From LMUY01 sp965199095 (GTDB lineage: Bacteria; Pseudomonadota; Alphaproteobacteria; Acetobacterales; Acetobacteraceae): a DNA stretch of 64,000 nucleotides. The notes beneath the pieces are model-generated. The model searched no databases. It saw only the letters and a program-made list of their open reading frames with translations, and was not told where the DNA came from. The translations under genes and the position numbers were made by a program. The stretch is from NCBI GenBank assembly GCA_965199095.1, contig CBDAQM010000008.1, positions 124,001 to 188,000 on the forward strand, in the 5' to 3' direction. Below, in pieces: positions 1 to 8,747 of the stretch (position 1 is its first letter; every line of letters begins with the position of its first letter).

Positions 1-711
1 TCGCGTGCGGATTTGGGCGACAACACGCTCGATCTCCTCCACGGCCCCTGCCGATGCGTCGAGGTCGGAGCGACGCAGCTTGGCCACCAGCAGATGACGC
101 CCGCAGAACACGTAGAGCGGCAGGTAGCAGTGGCAATCATAGTAGCCGTGGAAGAACCGGCCCTCCTGATGGCCGTGCAGCGGGTCGTCGGTGGCGTCGA
201 GGTCCAGGATGATCTGCTCGGGCGGCTGCGCGTGGGCGTCAAGGAACAGGTCGACGAACAGGCATTCGAGCTTGGCCGTGCTGGCCGCGAGCTTGTGGTA
301 GCGGGTGGGTTCGGCGCGGCTGAGTTCGAGGCGGTTCAGCGTGGACTTGCCGGCCAGCGGGGCGCAGCCGCGGTGCCGCCGGGCGGTGAGCTTGCCGGCG
401 AGGGTTGCCATGACTGGATCGTGGCGGAGCTGGTCGTGGTCGTTGAGGTCTTCGTAGCCGAGCGCTATGCCGACGACGCGCTGCAAGACCAGGGTCTGGA
501 CCTCGTGCTCGATGAACAATGGATTGCGCGTGTCGCTGAAGCAGGCCGCCATGCGCCGGGTCAGCCGGATCGCACGATCCGCTGCACCGAGCAGGACCGC
601 GCCAGCATCGGAGGTGATGCGCCCACCATCGAACGCGGCCACCACGGACCGGCGTTCGACAGGTGCAAACTCGAACAGGGTTGGGCTACAGTCCGTCAGC
701 ACCGGGATCAT
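1..711 (-). CDS. IS1380-family transposase, 3' part cut by window edge
   Basis: Reading the minus strand from an ATG at 711 gives an uninterrupted frame beginning MIPVLTDCSPTLFEF and running off position 1, about 237 residues. The segment LDLDATDDPLHGHQEG followed by FFHGYYD is the conserved DDE-region signature of IS1380 transposases, in which the DATDD aspartates coordinate metal. An earlier block, SDAGAVLLGAADRAI, is also typical. The protein would catalyse transposition of its own element in the cytoplasm. The C-terminal half, which should carry the last catalytic glutamate, lies outside the window, so completeness cannot be judged. The outer end of the element probably lies near 764-798. 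I am confident of the family because both the motif order and the N-terminal block fit. Confidence 0.85.
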   Translation of the reverse strand, partial: MIPVLTDCSPTLFEFAPVERRSVVAAFDGGRITSDAGAVLLGAADRAIRLTRRMAACFSDTRNPLFIEHEVQTLVLQRVVGIALGYEDLNDHDQLRHDPVMATLAGKLTARRHRGCAPLAGKSTLNRLELSRAEPTRYHKLAASTAKLECLFVDLFLDAHAQPPEQIILDLDATDDPLHGHQEGRFFHGYYDCHCYLPLYVFCGRHLLVAKLRRSDLDASAGAVEEIERVVAQIRTR

Positions 712-763
712 CCTCTGCGTCGGAGTAAGGCTTTGTTGCAGAAGAACTTTCGCCTATTCAGAG

Positions 764-798
764 GCCCGGTGCACCTCACTCTTGTGAGAAATGCGGGC
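764..798. repeat. stem-loop at probable outer end of IS1380 element
   Basis: GCCCG (764-768) pairs with CGGGC (794-798), and CTCAC pairs with GTGAG across a TCTT loop. It lies between the transposase start at 711 and the first base of the next element at 799, so it probably is the terminal inverted repeat region of the IS1380 copy. The other end is outside the window, so this cannot be confirmed. Confidence 0.4.
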
Positions 799-2039
799 TA
801 GTCGTGCGCGTCATTGACAGCGAGTAGTTTCTTCGAATCGATGGCTGGGCAACATACTGCTGGAGTCGATTCATGGCCGCCAAAGAAATTGCCGTAAAGA
901 AATACGTCGTGAAGCTCGACGCCGGTGAGCGCGAGCGACTGGACGCCATGATACGAAGCGGCAAGCATACTGCCCAGCGGCTCATGAAGGCGCGCATCCT
1001 TTTGAAGGCCGACGCTTCAGAACGCGGTGAAGGATGGAGCGACAGCCAAATCTCCAGCGCGCTCGATACCAGCCTGGCCACGATCGCGCGGACACGGCAG
1101 CAACTGGTCGAGGAGGGCCTTGATGGCGTGTTGACGCGCAAACATTCGCAGGCCTCAGCCAGGCGACGCGTCTTCGATGGCGCCGCCGAGGCCAAGTTGA
1201 TCGCGCTGGCCTGTTCGCAGCCGCCCACCGGCCGCGTGCGTTGGACCCTGCGGATGCTGGAGGACAAGGTCGTCGAACTGAACATCGTTGAGCGCGTCAG
1301 TGACAACACGATCGGGCGAACGCTAAAAAAAACATCCTCAAGCCGCACCTGAAAGAGCAATGGGTCATCGCACCGGACGCCAGCGCCGCGTTCGTCGCCG
1401 CTATGGAAGACGCGTTGGAGGTCTATCACCGGCCGCATGATCCCGACCGGCCCGTGGTCTGCCTGGACGAAACCTCCAAGCAGTTGATCAGCCAGACGCG
1501 CCAGCCGATCCCCCAGAAGCCGGGCCGGGCTGAGCGGCATGATTATGAATACGCGCGCAACGGCACGGCCAATCTGTTCATGCTGTTCGCGCCGTTGGAG
1601 GGATGGCGGCATGTCGAGGTGACCGACCGCCACACCGCCCTTGATTACGCCCACATACTCAAGGATTTGTCCGATACGCACTTCCCTAAGGCTGAGAAGA
1701 TCGTGCTCGTTCAAGACAATCTAAACACCCATAAGCCTGCGTCACTCTATCAAGCCTTCCCCGCACCAGAGGCGCGCCGCCTCGTTGAACGCTTCGAGTG
1801 GCATTATACGCCCAAGCACGGAAGCTGGCTCGATATGGCCGAATCCGAACTTGCAGTGCTCTCAGGCCAGTGCCTGGACCGCCGCATACCGGATAAGCAG
1901 ACGCTCACCATCGAAGTGGCCGCCTGGCAGGCAGAACGGAATAAAAATCACGCCAAGGCTGATTGGCAATTCACCAACGCCGATGCAAGGGTGAAACTCA
2001 AGAGGCTATACCCCGCAATATGAGAGACTCAGGCCACTA
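799..2039 (+). mobile_element. IS630-family insertion sequence
   Basis: The transposase 873-2023 is bounded by imperfect inverted ends. The left end reads GGCTAGTCGTG around 796-806 and the reverse complement of the right end reads GGCTAGTGGCC around 2031-2042. Each contains a TA dinucleotide (799-800 and 2038-2039), and IS630 elements insert at and duplicate TA. The element abuts the IS1380 end directly on the left. Confidence 0.65.
873..2023 (+). CDS. IS630-family transposase in two frames (-1 shift at an A8 run)
   Basis: The N-terminal part (873-1352) is a helix-turn-helix region including SDSQISSALDTSLATIAR. The second part continues one base back in frame: after LKK it resumes as NILKPHLKEQWVI and carries the DDE domain with CLDETSK (first Asp), VQDNLNTH (second Asp) and WLDMAESEL (Glu). 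The join falls on CTAAAAAAAACATC near 1323-1335, where a -1 slip on eight A residues restores one protein of about 383 aa. Programmed -1 frameshifting on A runs is known in this family, so the gene may be functional. A single-base indel is the alternative. The C terminus ends VKLKRLYPAI, as is common for the group. Confidence 0.85.
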
Positions 2040-2315
2040 GCCACTCGAACCCGATCACGAGACGTGCTGCGGTTCGGCCCCGGTGCTTCGGCAGGCAGGC
2101 GTGACGTGCAAGGCCACTTTGGATCCGTCTAGGGAGGGTCTGAACAAGCCGACGAATGGGTTGAGTTCTGAGTAGAGTTGAGGAACGGCGGCATCAGCCG
2201 GCTGAAAGCTTTCGAAAGCCTCTGATCTGGCGGTTGCCGCGGAAGTTTGGTGCGTTTTGGGGAGCCTGTCCGTACTTCTGTGTGCGAGGCATAACCAACG
2301 CCGAGGAGGCGTTTT
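2040..2315. other. intergenic, no gene recognised
   Basis: About 275 bases between the IS630 end and the IS256-type transposase. Short open frames here are antisense or non-coding. GAGGAGG at about 2300-2306 is a good ribosome binding site for the ATG at 2316. I could not define the IS256 outer inverted repeat in this stretch. Confidence 0.5.
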
Positions 2316-3571
2316 ATGCCGAGCAGAGCCAAGAAGCTTGACCAAGCCGTAGCGAAGCTGCCCTCGATCCCGAAGGAGCTGGTCGCTCAGTTCCTGACCG
2401 GCCCGATGACGGGAGAGGCGATCAACGCCGCGGGGATCGCGTTCAAACAGGCGCTGATCGAAGCGTCGCTGAACGCCGAACTTAGTCACCATCTGGGTTA
2501 CCAGCCCGGCGCGGAGAAGCCGGAGGCATCGACGAACCATCGCAACGGCGTCACCGCTAAGACGGTGCTGACCGGCGATGGCAAGATACGGATCGAGACA
2601 CCGCGCGACCGGGACGGTAGCTTCGAGCCGCTGCTTCTGCCCAAACATGTACGCCGTTTCACTGCCTTCGACGATAGCATCGTCGCTTTGTATGCCCGCG
2701 GTCTGACGGTGCGCGAGATCCAGGGTTACCTCGCCGAAGCCTATGGTACCGAGGTCAGCCACGACCTGATCAGCACGGTGACCGACGGCGTGCTGGCGGA
2801 AGTCTCGGCCTGGCAGGCTCGGCCGCTGGAGCCGGTTTACGCGGTGGTTTTCTTCGATGCTATCCGCGTCAAGACGCGCGAGGACAATGTCGTGCGCAAC
2901 AAGGCAGTCTACCTGGCCCTGGGTGTGCGGCGGGATGGCACGCGCGAGATCCTCGGCCTGTGGATTGAGACCACCGAGGCGCCAAATTCTGGATGAAAGT
3001 GTTCAACGATCTCAAGACGCGGGGCGTGAACGACATCCTGATCGCAGTGACCGATGGCCTGACCGGCATGCCGGCGGCGCTGGAAGCAGTGTTTCCGCGG
3101 ACCACCCTGCAAACGTGCATCGTTCATCTGATCCGCAACAGCTTGGATTACGCCAGTTGGAAGGACCGCAAGCCGTTGGCCCAGGCGCTGCGTCCGATCT
3201 ACGCCGCGGCCAGCGCTGAGGCGGCGGCAGCGGCCCTGGACACGTTCGCCGAGGGCGAATGGGGGCGGAAATTCCCCACCGTGGTTGCCGCGTGGCGGCG
3301 GGCCTGGACGCAGGTGATCCCATTCTTTGCGTTCCCGCCGGCGATCCGGCGGGTGATCTACACCACCAACGCGATCGAGAGCGTGAACGCGCAGGTGCGC
3401 AAGATCATCAAGACGCGCGGCCATTTTCCCACCGACGACGCAGCCAGCAAGCTGATCTGGCTGGCGCTGCGCAACATCACTGCCGACTGGGGACGGCCAG
3501 CGCATCACTGGAAGGAGGCGATGAACCAGTTCGCGATCCTCTACGACGACCGCTTCGGCGTGACCGGCTGA
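2316..3571 (+). pseudogene. IS256-family (mutator-type) transposase, single-base frameshift
   Basis: The first frame (2316-2996) begins MPSRAKKLDQAVAKL and contains VVFFDAIRVK, the first catalytic aspartate region of IS256/Mutator transposases. The second frame (2993-3571) contains VTDGLTGMPAALEAVFP with the second aspartate, QTCIVHLIRNSL, and TTNAIESVNAQVRK with the final glutamate. The expected junction is EGAKFWMKV. The sequence ACCGAGGCGCCAAATTC near 2977-2993 lacks one G relative to a continuous reading, so the frame breaks. Total length would be about 418 aa, normal for the family. A ribosome binding site precedes the ATG at 2316. Either decay or a sequencing deletion explains the break. 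Confidence 0.85.
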
Positions 3572-3659
3572 CCCCCTTGGTTCATCGTTACGTAACGGAG
3601 AAACCCATCCCTCCGCTGACATTCCAGCGGCTGCGCCGCCGGAACCTTGGCCAGCTCCG

Positions 3660-3977
3660 CCGAGTGGCCGTCTGCCCGAAGGTCCCGCCGCGCTGAGCAA
3701 TGCAGAGCGCCAAGCGCGCCATCGCGCCAAAATGCTTGCGCTTCGACCGCCGCTCCCCACCAAACGCCCCAAGACGGCGCGGCCAAGCCGGTCGAAGCGC
3801 TGGAACGACGCGTTGGCCGAGTTGCTCGCGGTCCAGGCTGAATGCGCCGCGTGGTTCGAGGCGCTGCCGGAAAGCCTGTGCGAAAGTTCCACTGCAGACG
3901 CCCTTCAAGAGATGATCGATCTCGATCTGGAGGCGATCGCCGCGGTGCAGCCGCCGCTTGGATACGGCCGTGACTGA
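3660..3977 (+). pseudogene. remnant of IS21-associated small accessory ORF
   Basis: The frame ending at 3977 reads PSGRLPEGPAALSNAERQ then ARHRAKMLALRPP and ends VQPPLGYGRD. It aligns along its length with the 103 aa third ORF of the IS21 element at 23872-24183: NAERQARHRA against DAERQARYRA, SSTADALQEMIDLDL against SSTAEALQSICDLDL, PPLGYGRD against PPRGFGRD. No ATG is found at the expected start and no istA or istB remains next to it, so I regard it as a leftover of a second, diverged IS21 copy. The function of this small protein is unknown. It is Arg/Ala rich and predicted soluble. Confidence 0.6.
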
Positions 3978-4185
3978 GCGGCGCGTCTCGACCTATGGCC
4001 GCAGCGTGGCGCCGCGCCCGGGCCGTGGCAAATCGTGGGTCCTCGCCATGCTCGCCCCAAGCGGGGGCTGCGCGTGGCTCCGGTCCCGCCGAAGACGGCG
4101 GATTTGACACGGCCCAAGCGCAGCCGCCGGGATCATGGCAGGTCGGGACGAAGGAAACAGGCACTTTGATCAGACCAAGGAACAA
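3978..4185. other. intergenic remnant, nothing recognised
   Basis: About 200 bases between the IS21-type remnant and the target duplication of the ISAs1 element. No homologous reading frame, RNA or clear repeat was seen. Confidence 0.4.
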
Positions 4186-4195
4186 CCCAGAGCAA

Positions 4196-5447
4196 CAGGG
4201 GAATCGGGTGAAGCTTTCATGCGGTAATAAGGCTTGCGAGGAAGTCATCGTCCCACCCGGCGGCCTTCCGCCTTCCGCGCATTGATTGCTTGCCTACGGG
4301 TCTTTTCAGCAGATTGAGGGCGATGTGCTTTATGGTGGTGAAATTGGCGGGCGCATGATGGGTTCGCACACGGCACTCGTCGTCGCGAAAGACCATGTCC
4401 ATGACCCAATGCAGGCTGTTCTCTATCGCCCAATGACTACGCACGACCGGCCCTAGAAGGTGCGCCAAGATCACCAGCGAGGTGATGTAATAACGAGTCT
4501 CCTGCTCGACTTTTCCGCTGATCTCGCGCGTGCTTTCGACCATGACGACCGCCTTCAGGCCGGGCCAGCGATGGCGCTCTTGTAGCCAGGCTACGTCGTG
4601 GATGACGGTGGTGGTGCGGGTTTCGATACGACCGTGATCGCCATCGATCGTCGTATCTTGGCTGATTGTGGTGTCGGTGAAACCGCGGGCCTTTTGCTCG
4701 CGGGCAAACAATTCGACGTCTTCACGCAGCGAGCCTTGGTTGCCTTTCAACGCGAGAACGTAATCAGCCTTCTTGTCCATGACCTTTTGCGCGATGTCGC
4801 GCTGGCACCCCATGGCATCGATGGTGATGATCGCTCCTTCGATGACCAGCATGTCGAGCAGCTTCGGTATAGCGATGATCTCGTTTGACTTTTCTGCCAC
4901 TTTGACCTGCCCGAGCACGAGGCGCTGGCGTGCGGCGAAGGCCGAGACCATATGGATGGAAGCCTTCGCATCGCCTTTTTTGCCGGATCGGCGCGCCGTC
5001 TTGCCATCAATCGCGATCACTCCCGCCGGCACGCCGGTCACAGCCGCGACCCAGGCGACGAAGCAGGCTTGGAACTGCTCGGCGTCCAGCGTGGCTAGGA
5101 TGTCGCCCAGATGATCGTGGGCCGGCGTGCCGTCCTTGAACGGGCGAAAGCGGCGAAGCAGCGCAAGCTTTTTGACCCCAAACAGAGCGATCTCGGTGAA
5201 GCACTCGGCGCCGGCGAGCACCGCGAGTAGACACAACAGCAGGATCTCATCGAGCGGGTAGCTAATCTTGCCAGGCTGGCGAGGGTCCTGGAGGTGTTTG
5301 AAATGGCTCAAAAAGACAACCGTTTCGTCGAATACTCCATCGTCCGTCGCCGCGCCGCTCATGTCCGTCCCCGTCCACCGAATCGAGGATTGTCATAGAT
5401 TCAGCACTTTGACAGTTTGTCACGCATTCCTTCACCCGATTGCCCTG
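4196..5447 (-). mobile_element. complete ISAs1-family insertion sequence (copy 1)
   Basis: The ends are inverted repeats: CAGGGGAATCGGGTGAAG at 4196-4213 and the complement of CAGGGCAATCGGGTGAAG at 5430-5447, one mismatch in 18. The element is flanked by a perfect 10 bp direct repeat CCCAGAGCAA at 4186-4195 and 5448-5457. ISAs1 elements make 8-10 bp target duplications, so this is an intact insertion, probably recent. Joining 4195 to 5458 restores the pre-insertion site, in which I recognise no gene. Confidence 0.93.
4217..5362 (-). CDS. ISAs1-family transposase
   Basis: The 381 aa protein has the family N-terminal block (FKHLQDPRQPGKISYPLDEI) and the DDE triad in GVIAIDGKTARRS (Asp), IITIDAMGCQRDIA (Asp) and SHWAIENSLHWVMD (Glu), followed by FRDDECRVRT. 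Length and motif spacing are normal for ISAs1 transposases, so it should be active. It is the only gene in the element and fills almost all of it. It would cut and rejoin DNA at the terminal repeats at 4196-4213 and 5430-5447. It belongs to the same family as the transposase at 60609-61732 but is clearly diverged from it. Confidence 0.95.
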   Translation of the reverse strand: MSGAATDDGVFDETVVFLSHFKHLQDPRQPGKISYPLDEILLLCLLAVLAGAECFTEIALFGVKKLALLRRFRPFKDGTPAHDHLGDILATLDAEQFQACFVAWVAAVTGVPAGVIAIDGKTARRSGKKGDAKASIHMVSAFAARQRLVLGQVKVAEKSNEIIAIPKLLDMLVIEGAIITIDAMGCQRDIAQKVMDKKADYVLALKGNQGSLREDVELFAREQKARGFTDTTISQDTTIDGDHGRIETRTTTVIHDVAWLQERHRWPGLKAVVMVESTREISGKVEQETRYYITSLVILAHLLGPVVRSHWAIENSLHWVMDMVFRDDECRVRTHHAPANFTTIKHIALNLLKRPVGKQSMRGRRKAAGWDDDFLASLITA

Positions 5448-5489
5448 CCCAGAGCAAGCCCTGATCTTGCCGCCACGATCACCTGTCGC

Positions 5490-5798
5490 TTACAGTCGCC
5501 TACCCAATGCTGGGTGAGACCGAACAAGCCTCACACACAGAAATTCGGATAGTCCCGTCCGCATTTCGGCCGCGACGATCTCCGCCCTGGCTTCTGAAAG
5601 GCGGCAGGCCGGCATCACCCCCAACTCGGCGTAGATGTCGGGCGCCGTGACCAGGCCCGCCTCCTCGAACCACCAGCCGTCTTCCTCGGGGCCGCCCCAT
5701 TCCAGCTGAACCAGGTAGACCGCGACCCAGAACAGCGTCCGGGTGTCGGCAGCCAGTTCGGTCTCGGCCGCTTCTGCAGACCGGCGCTCACGGCACAC
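5490..5798 (-). CDS. hypothetical protein, third gene of a small operon
   Basis: A GTG at 5798 starts a frame of about 102 aa that overlaps the 3' end of the upstream gene by 11 bases (GTGTGCCGTGA), which suggests translational coupling. The central part (LFWVAVYLVQLEWGG, then DGWWFEEAGLVTAPDIYAEL) looks like a real soluble protein, rich in Trp and Glu. I do not recognise a family. The last residues (CVRLVRSHPALGRRL) may be read-through into unrelated sequence, because this side was rearranged by mobile elements. The context with topoisomerase III and a RecD2-like gene suggests plasmid or integrative-element backbone. Confidence 0.45.
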   Translation of the reverse strand: MCRERRSAEAAETELAADTRTLFWVAVYLVQLEWGGPEEDGWWFEEAGLVTAPDIYAELGVMPACRLSEARAEIVAAEMRTGLSEFLCVRLVRSHPALGRRL

Positions 5799-6165
5799 CG
5801 GCCGCGTCGAGCGCCTTGCGCGCGCGCAAGCGCCACTGCGCGAACCAATCGAGCAGATCAGCTCCGGAGATCGAGAGGTCCTGGTCGTCGGGACCGTCGA
5901 ACTGCTCGGCCCACGCCTTGGTTGCCTCCGCCAATAGTCCGGCCATGGCCTTGCTGGCGGCGAACAGACCGGCATTGGCGTGCGCCTCGGCCTGGCACTG
6001 CTGTCCCTCGCCGAGCGGGTGGGCCTTGCCGACCCACTGCATGGTGTCGGAGACCATCACGCCCCAGGTCGGCAGCTTCGTGCCGTCGTGCATGGTCTGG
6101 AACGTCGCGACCCATTTCCACTCGCCGGCCGTGGGCTCCGCGGTGCGGATGCTGGGGCGGCTCAC
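5788..6165 (-). CDS. hypothetical protein, 125 aa, second gene of a small operon
   Basis: It starts at a GTG (6165) whose GTGA overlaps the stop of the preceding 48 aa gene, so the two are translationally coupled. The sequence (MSRPSIRTAEPTAGEWKWVA through LSISGADLLDWFAQWRLRAR) predicts a soluble mixed alpha/beta protein with no signal peptide. I recognise no catalytic motif. Proteins of this kind occur as small orphan genes in plasmid and phage backbones. I infer that it belongs to the same transfer or maintenance module as the topoisomerase III at 8748-11030. Confidence 0.5.
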   Translation of the reverse strand: MSRPSIRTAEPTAGEWKWVATFQTMHDGTKLPTWGVMVSDTMQWVGKAHPLGEGQQCQAEAHANAGLFAASKAMAGLLAEATKAWAEQFDGPDDQDLSISGADLLDWFAQWRLRARKALDAAGVP

Positions 6166-6308
6166 CGGCGCACCATGCCGATCCGGTGCCCGGACGGCAC
6201 CGTGGATGCGGTGTCGCTCAGGAACCCTGGCGCTGCCAGGATGGTGTAGAGCACCCCGGCTAGCACCACGCCTCCCAGCACGAGCTTCAGTCCTTTCAAC
6301 CCCCCCAT
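6162..6308 (-). CDS. small single-pass membrane protein, 48 aa
   Basis: The ATG at 6308 is preceded by a strong ribosome binding site (AGGAGGAGGG). The frame encodes a short basic N terminus (MGGLKGLK) and one hydrophobic helix (LVLGGVVLAGVLYTILAAPG, residues about 9-28), followed by a polar tail ending HRIGMVRR. The stop overlaps the start of the next gene by four bases. The strong site, the membrane helix and the coupling argue that it is real despite its size. The function is unknown. Confidence 0.5.
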   Translation of the reverse strand: MGGLKGLKLVLGGVVLAGVLYTILAAPGFLSDTASTVPSGHRIGMVRR

Positions 6309-6360
6309 CCGTTCCCTCCTCCTGTCTGCCGTCTTCCTCTCGAAGACCTCATCCAGCAGG

Positions 6361-6453
6361 CGCGGCGGGGTAGGCGGGGCAGGGGCGTCAGCCGGCGAAG
6401 CCGGGCATGCCGCCGCTTGGCGGCGTGACCCTTGCGGCGCCTACCCCGCCGCG
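6361..6453. repeat. perfect 16 bp inverted repeat with structured spacer
   Basis: CGCGGCGGGGTAGGCG (6361-6376) is exactly complementary to CGCCTACCCCGCCGCG (6438-6453). The 61-base spacer holds further hairpins (GCCGGCGAAGCCGGG and GCCGCCGCTTGGCGGC). It lies between the small-protein operon and the SGNH gene, both read leftwards, and could act as a terminator or attenuator between them, or as a protein binding site. There is no T run. Confidence 0.55.
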
Positions 6454-6514
6454 GCAGCGATCGTCCCTCAAGTTTCTCGGGTTATCTCCATTTCGTCCTT
6501 TCTTGTTTCGGTTT

Positions 6515-6927
6515 TCAGCGATCAGCCGCTACCTCGAAAACCCCCGCCACGCGGCGATACGCCGATCCGGTCAGGTGCAGCCCGTCCGGACCGGTCGAGC
6601 CACGGGTTTCGATGATGGTGTCGCCGTATATGCGGGCGGTGACCTGGATGATGCCGCGCTTCTCATCGGGCCGGGCCGGCAGCATCCAGTACACCCGCCG
6701 AGAGCTGACGCCCTCGCGCAGCTTCAACAGGTGCCGCACGGTCTCGATCGTGGGTGGGCCGTCATTGACGCCCAGGCTCAGAAGCGCGGCCTGCGCCGTG
6801 ACGCTGACGACGTGGCCGGAGACGTAGTTGGCCGAGCTGATCCCGACCGGGTGTTGGACAGGCAGTCCGGGCGTAGCTGAGCAACGCCTTGGGCGAGGCT
6901 GTCCCCGAGGATGGCGCAGTGAAGCAT
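6515..6927 (-). pseudogene. SGNH/GDSL-type hydrolase, frameshifted
   Basis: From the ATG at 6927 the frame reads MLHCAILGDSLAQGVAQ, with the GDSL block that holds the nucleophilic serine. After CLSNTR the homologous reading continues one frame over as VGISSANYVSGHVVSVT, then ALLSLGVNDGPPT (the block with oxyanion Gly and Asn) and GPDGLHLTGSAYRRV (the catalytic Asp/His block), ending at 6515. One base is missing in the C/G run near 6853-6860. The rejoined protein is about 138 aa, short for the superfamily but with all blocks in order. SGNH enzymes hydrolyse esters. The substrate here is unknown. It is divergent from the RecD2 remnant. Confidence 0.65.
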
Positions 6928-6943
6928 GGCAAGGTGACAGCCA

Positions 6944-8732
6944 GCAGAGCAGAAGGTGATCCGCGAGATCATGCTGTTCCTGCACGCCAACGGCGTCGGC
7001 ACCTCCCGCGCGGTGCGCATCTACAAGGTCTACGGTACCGAGGCCGTGCAGGTCATCACCGAGAACCCCTATCGCCTCGCCCGCGACATTCGCGGCATCG
7101 GCTTTCGCACCGCCGACCTGGTGGCGCAGAAGCTCGGCATCGAGCCCACGGCCACCATCCGGGTTCGCGCCGGCATTTCCTTCGGGCTGGCGGAGGCGAC
7201 TGGGGAAGGCCACTGCGGTCTGCCGATCGATGAGTTGACCACCCTGGCGAGGAAGCTGCTCGAAGTTTCGGCCGAGCTGATCGAGGCCGCTCTGGTGCTG
7301 GAACTCGAAGCTGGCGACGTCGTGGCCGACACGGTGGAAGGTCGCCGCTGCGTGTTCCTGGCCGGACTGTATCGGGCCGAGCAGGTAATCGCCGAGCGCC
7401 TGCAAGCCCTGGCCCAGGGAACACCGCCTTGGCCACATATCGACGCCGACAAGGCCATACGCTGGGTGGAAGGCCGGACGGGGCTCGCCTTGGCAGGTAG
7501 CCAGACGGAGGCGCTCCGGCTGGCGCTACGGTCGAAGGTTTTGGTCATCACCGGCGGCCCCGGCGTGGGCAAGACCACCCTGGTCAACTCGGTCCTGAAG
7601 GTGATCGGGGCCAAGCGCGTGACGTTGGCCCTGTGTGCGCCCACTGGGCGGGCGGCCAAGCGACTGTCGGAGAGCACTGGGCTGGAAGCGAAGACCATCC
7701 ATCGCCTGCTGGAGACCGACGCCAAGACCGGCGGCTTCAAGCGCGGCGAGCAGCACCCGCTCGACTGTCAGCTGCTGGTGGTGGATGAGACCTCCATGGT
7801 GGACGTGCCGTTGATGCGCGCCCTGCTCAAGGCCCTGCCGGACGAGGCGGCGCTGCTGCTGGTGGGTGACGCCGACCAGCTGCCCTCCGTAGGCCCGGGG
7901 CAGGTGCTGGCAGACATCATCGGCTCCGGCGCCGTGCCCGTAGTGCGGTTGACCGAGGTGTTCCGTCAGGCAGCGGAAAGCCAGGTCATCGTCAACGCGC
8001 ATCGTATCAACCAGGGCAGGATGCCGGTGCTGGAAGCCAAGGAGGTTCGGACTTCTTCTTCGTGGACGCCGCCGATCCGGAGGAGGGCGTGCGCAAGCTG
8101 CTGGCCGTGGTGGGCGAACGCATTCCGGGCCGCTTCGGGCTGGACCCGGTGCGCGACATCCAGGTGCTCTGCGCGATGAACCGCGGCGGCCTCGGCGCCC
8201 GCTCATTGAACATCGCGCTGCAGGCGGCACTGAACCCGCCCGGCGAGTTGCGGGTGGAGCGGTTCGGTTGGACGTTCTGCCCGGGTGACAAGGTCATGCA
8301 GGTGGCCAACGACTACGAGCGCGACGTGTTCAACGGCGACCTCGGCGTCATCACTGGCTTGGACCTGGACGAGGCCGAGCTCACCGTCAGTTTTCGGGCC
8401 GAGCCGTGATCTACGGCTTCCTGGAGCTGGACGAACTGGTCCTGGCCTACGCCACCACCATCCACAAGAGCCAGGGATCGGAATACCCGGCCGTGGTCAT
8501 CCCGCTGACGACGCAGCACTACACCATGCTGGCGCGCAACCTGCTCTACACCGGCGTGACCCGGGGCAAGCGGCTCGTGGTGCTGCTCGGGCAACGCCGA
8601 GCATTGGCCATCGCCGTCAAGAACGGCAGCGGGCGCCAGCGATGGTCCAAGTTGCGGGAGTGGCTTGCCGGGCGGTCGCCGGCGATTGCCATTGTCAGCG
8701 GGCCACCAACGCAACGCGCGACCTTGCGATGA
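6944..8732 (+). pseudogene. RecD2-type ATP-dependent DNA helicase, 5'-truncated with two frameshifts
   Basis: The sequence begins abruptly at AEQKVIREIM, which lies internally in RecD2 proteins just before the helix-hairpin-helix region, so roughly the first 100-150 residues are missing. The first frame has Walker A (ITGGPGVGKTTLV), Walker B (LLVVDETSMVD), motif III (LLLVGDADQLPSVGPG) and RLTEVFRQA. Near 8050 one G is lost (GAGGTTCGG) and the frame continues at SDFFFVDAADPEEG. Near 8400 a second single-base loss occurs before VIYGFLELDELVLAY. The end holds ATTIHKSQGSEYPAVV and NLLYTGVTRGK, the SF1 motifs V and VI. RecD2 is a 5'-3' helicase. As sequenced this copy cannot make one. Confidence 0.85.
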
Positions 8733-8747
8733 GCCAAGCCGCAGCGG

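Noticed and set aside
13..801. Plus-strand open frame of 262 codons
   Set aside because: It is antisense to a clear IS1380 transposase on the minus strand with conserved DDE motifs.
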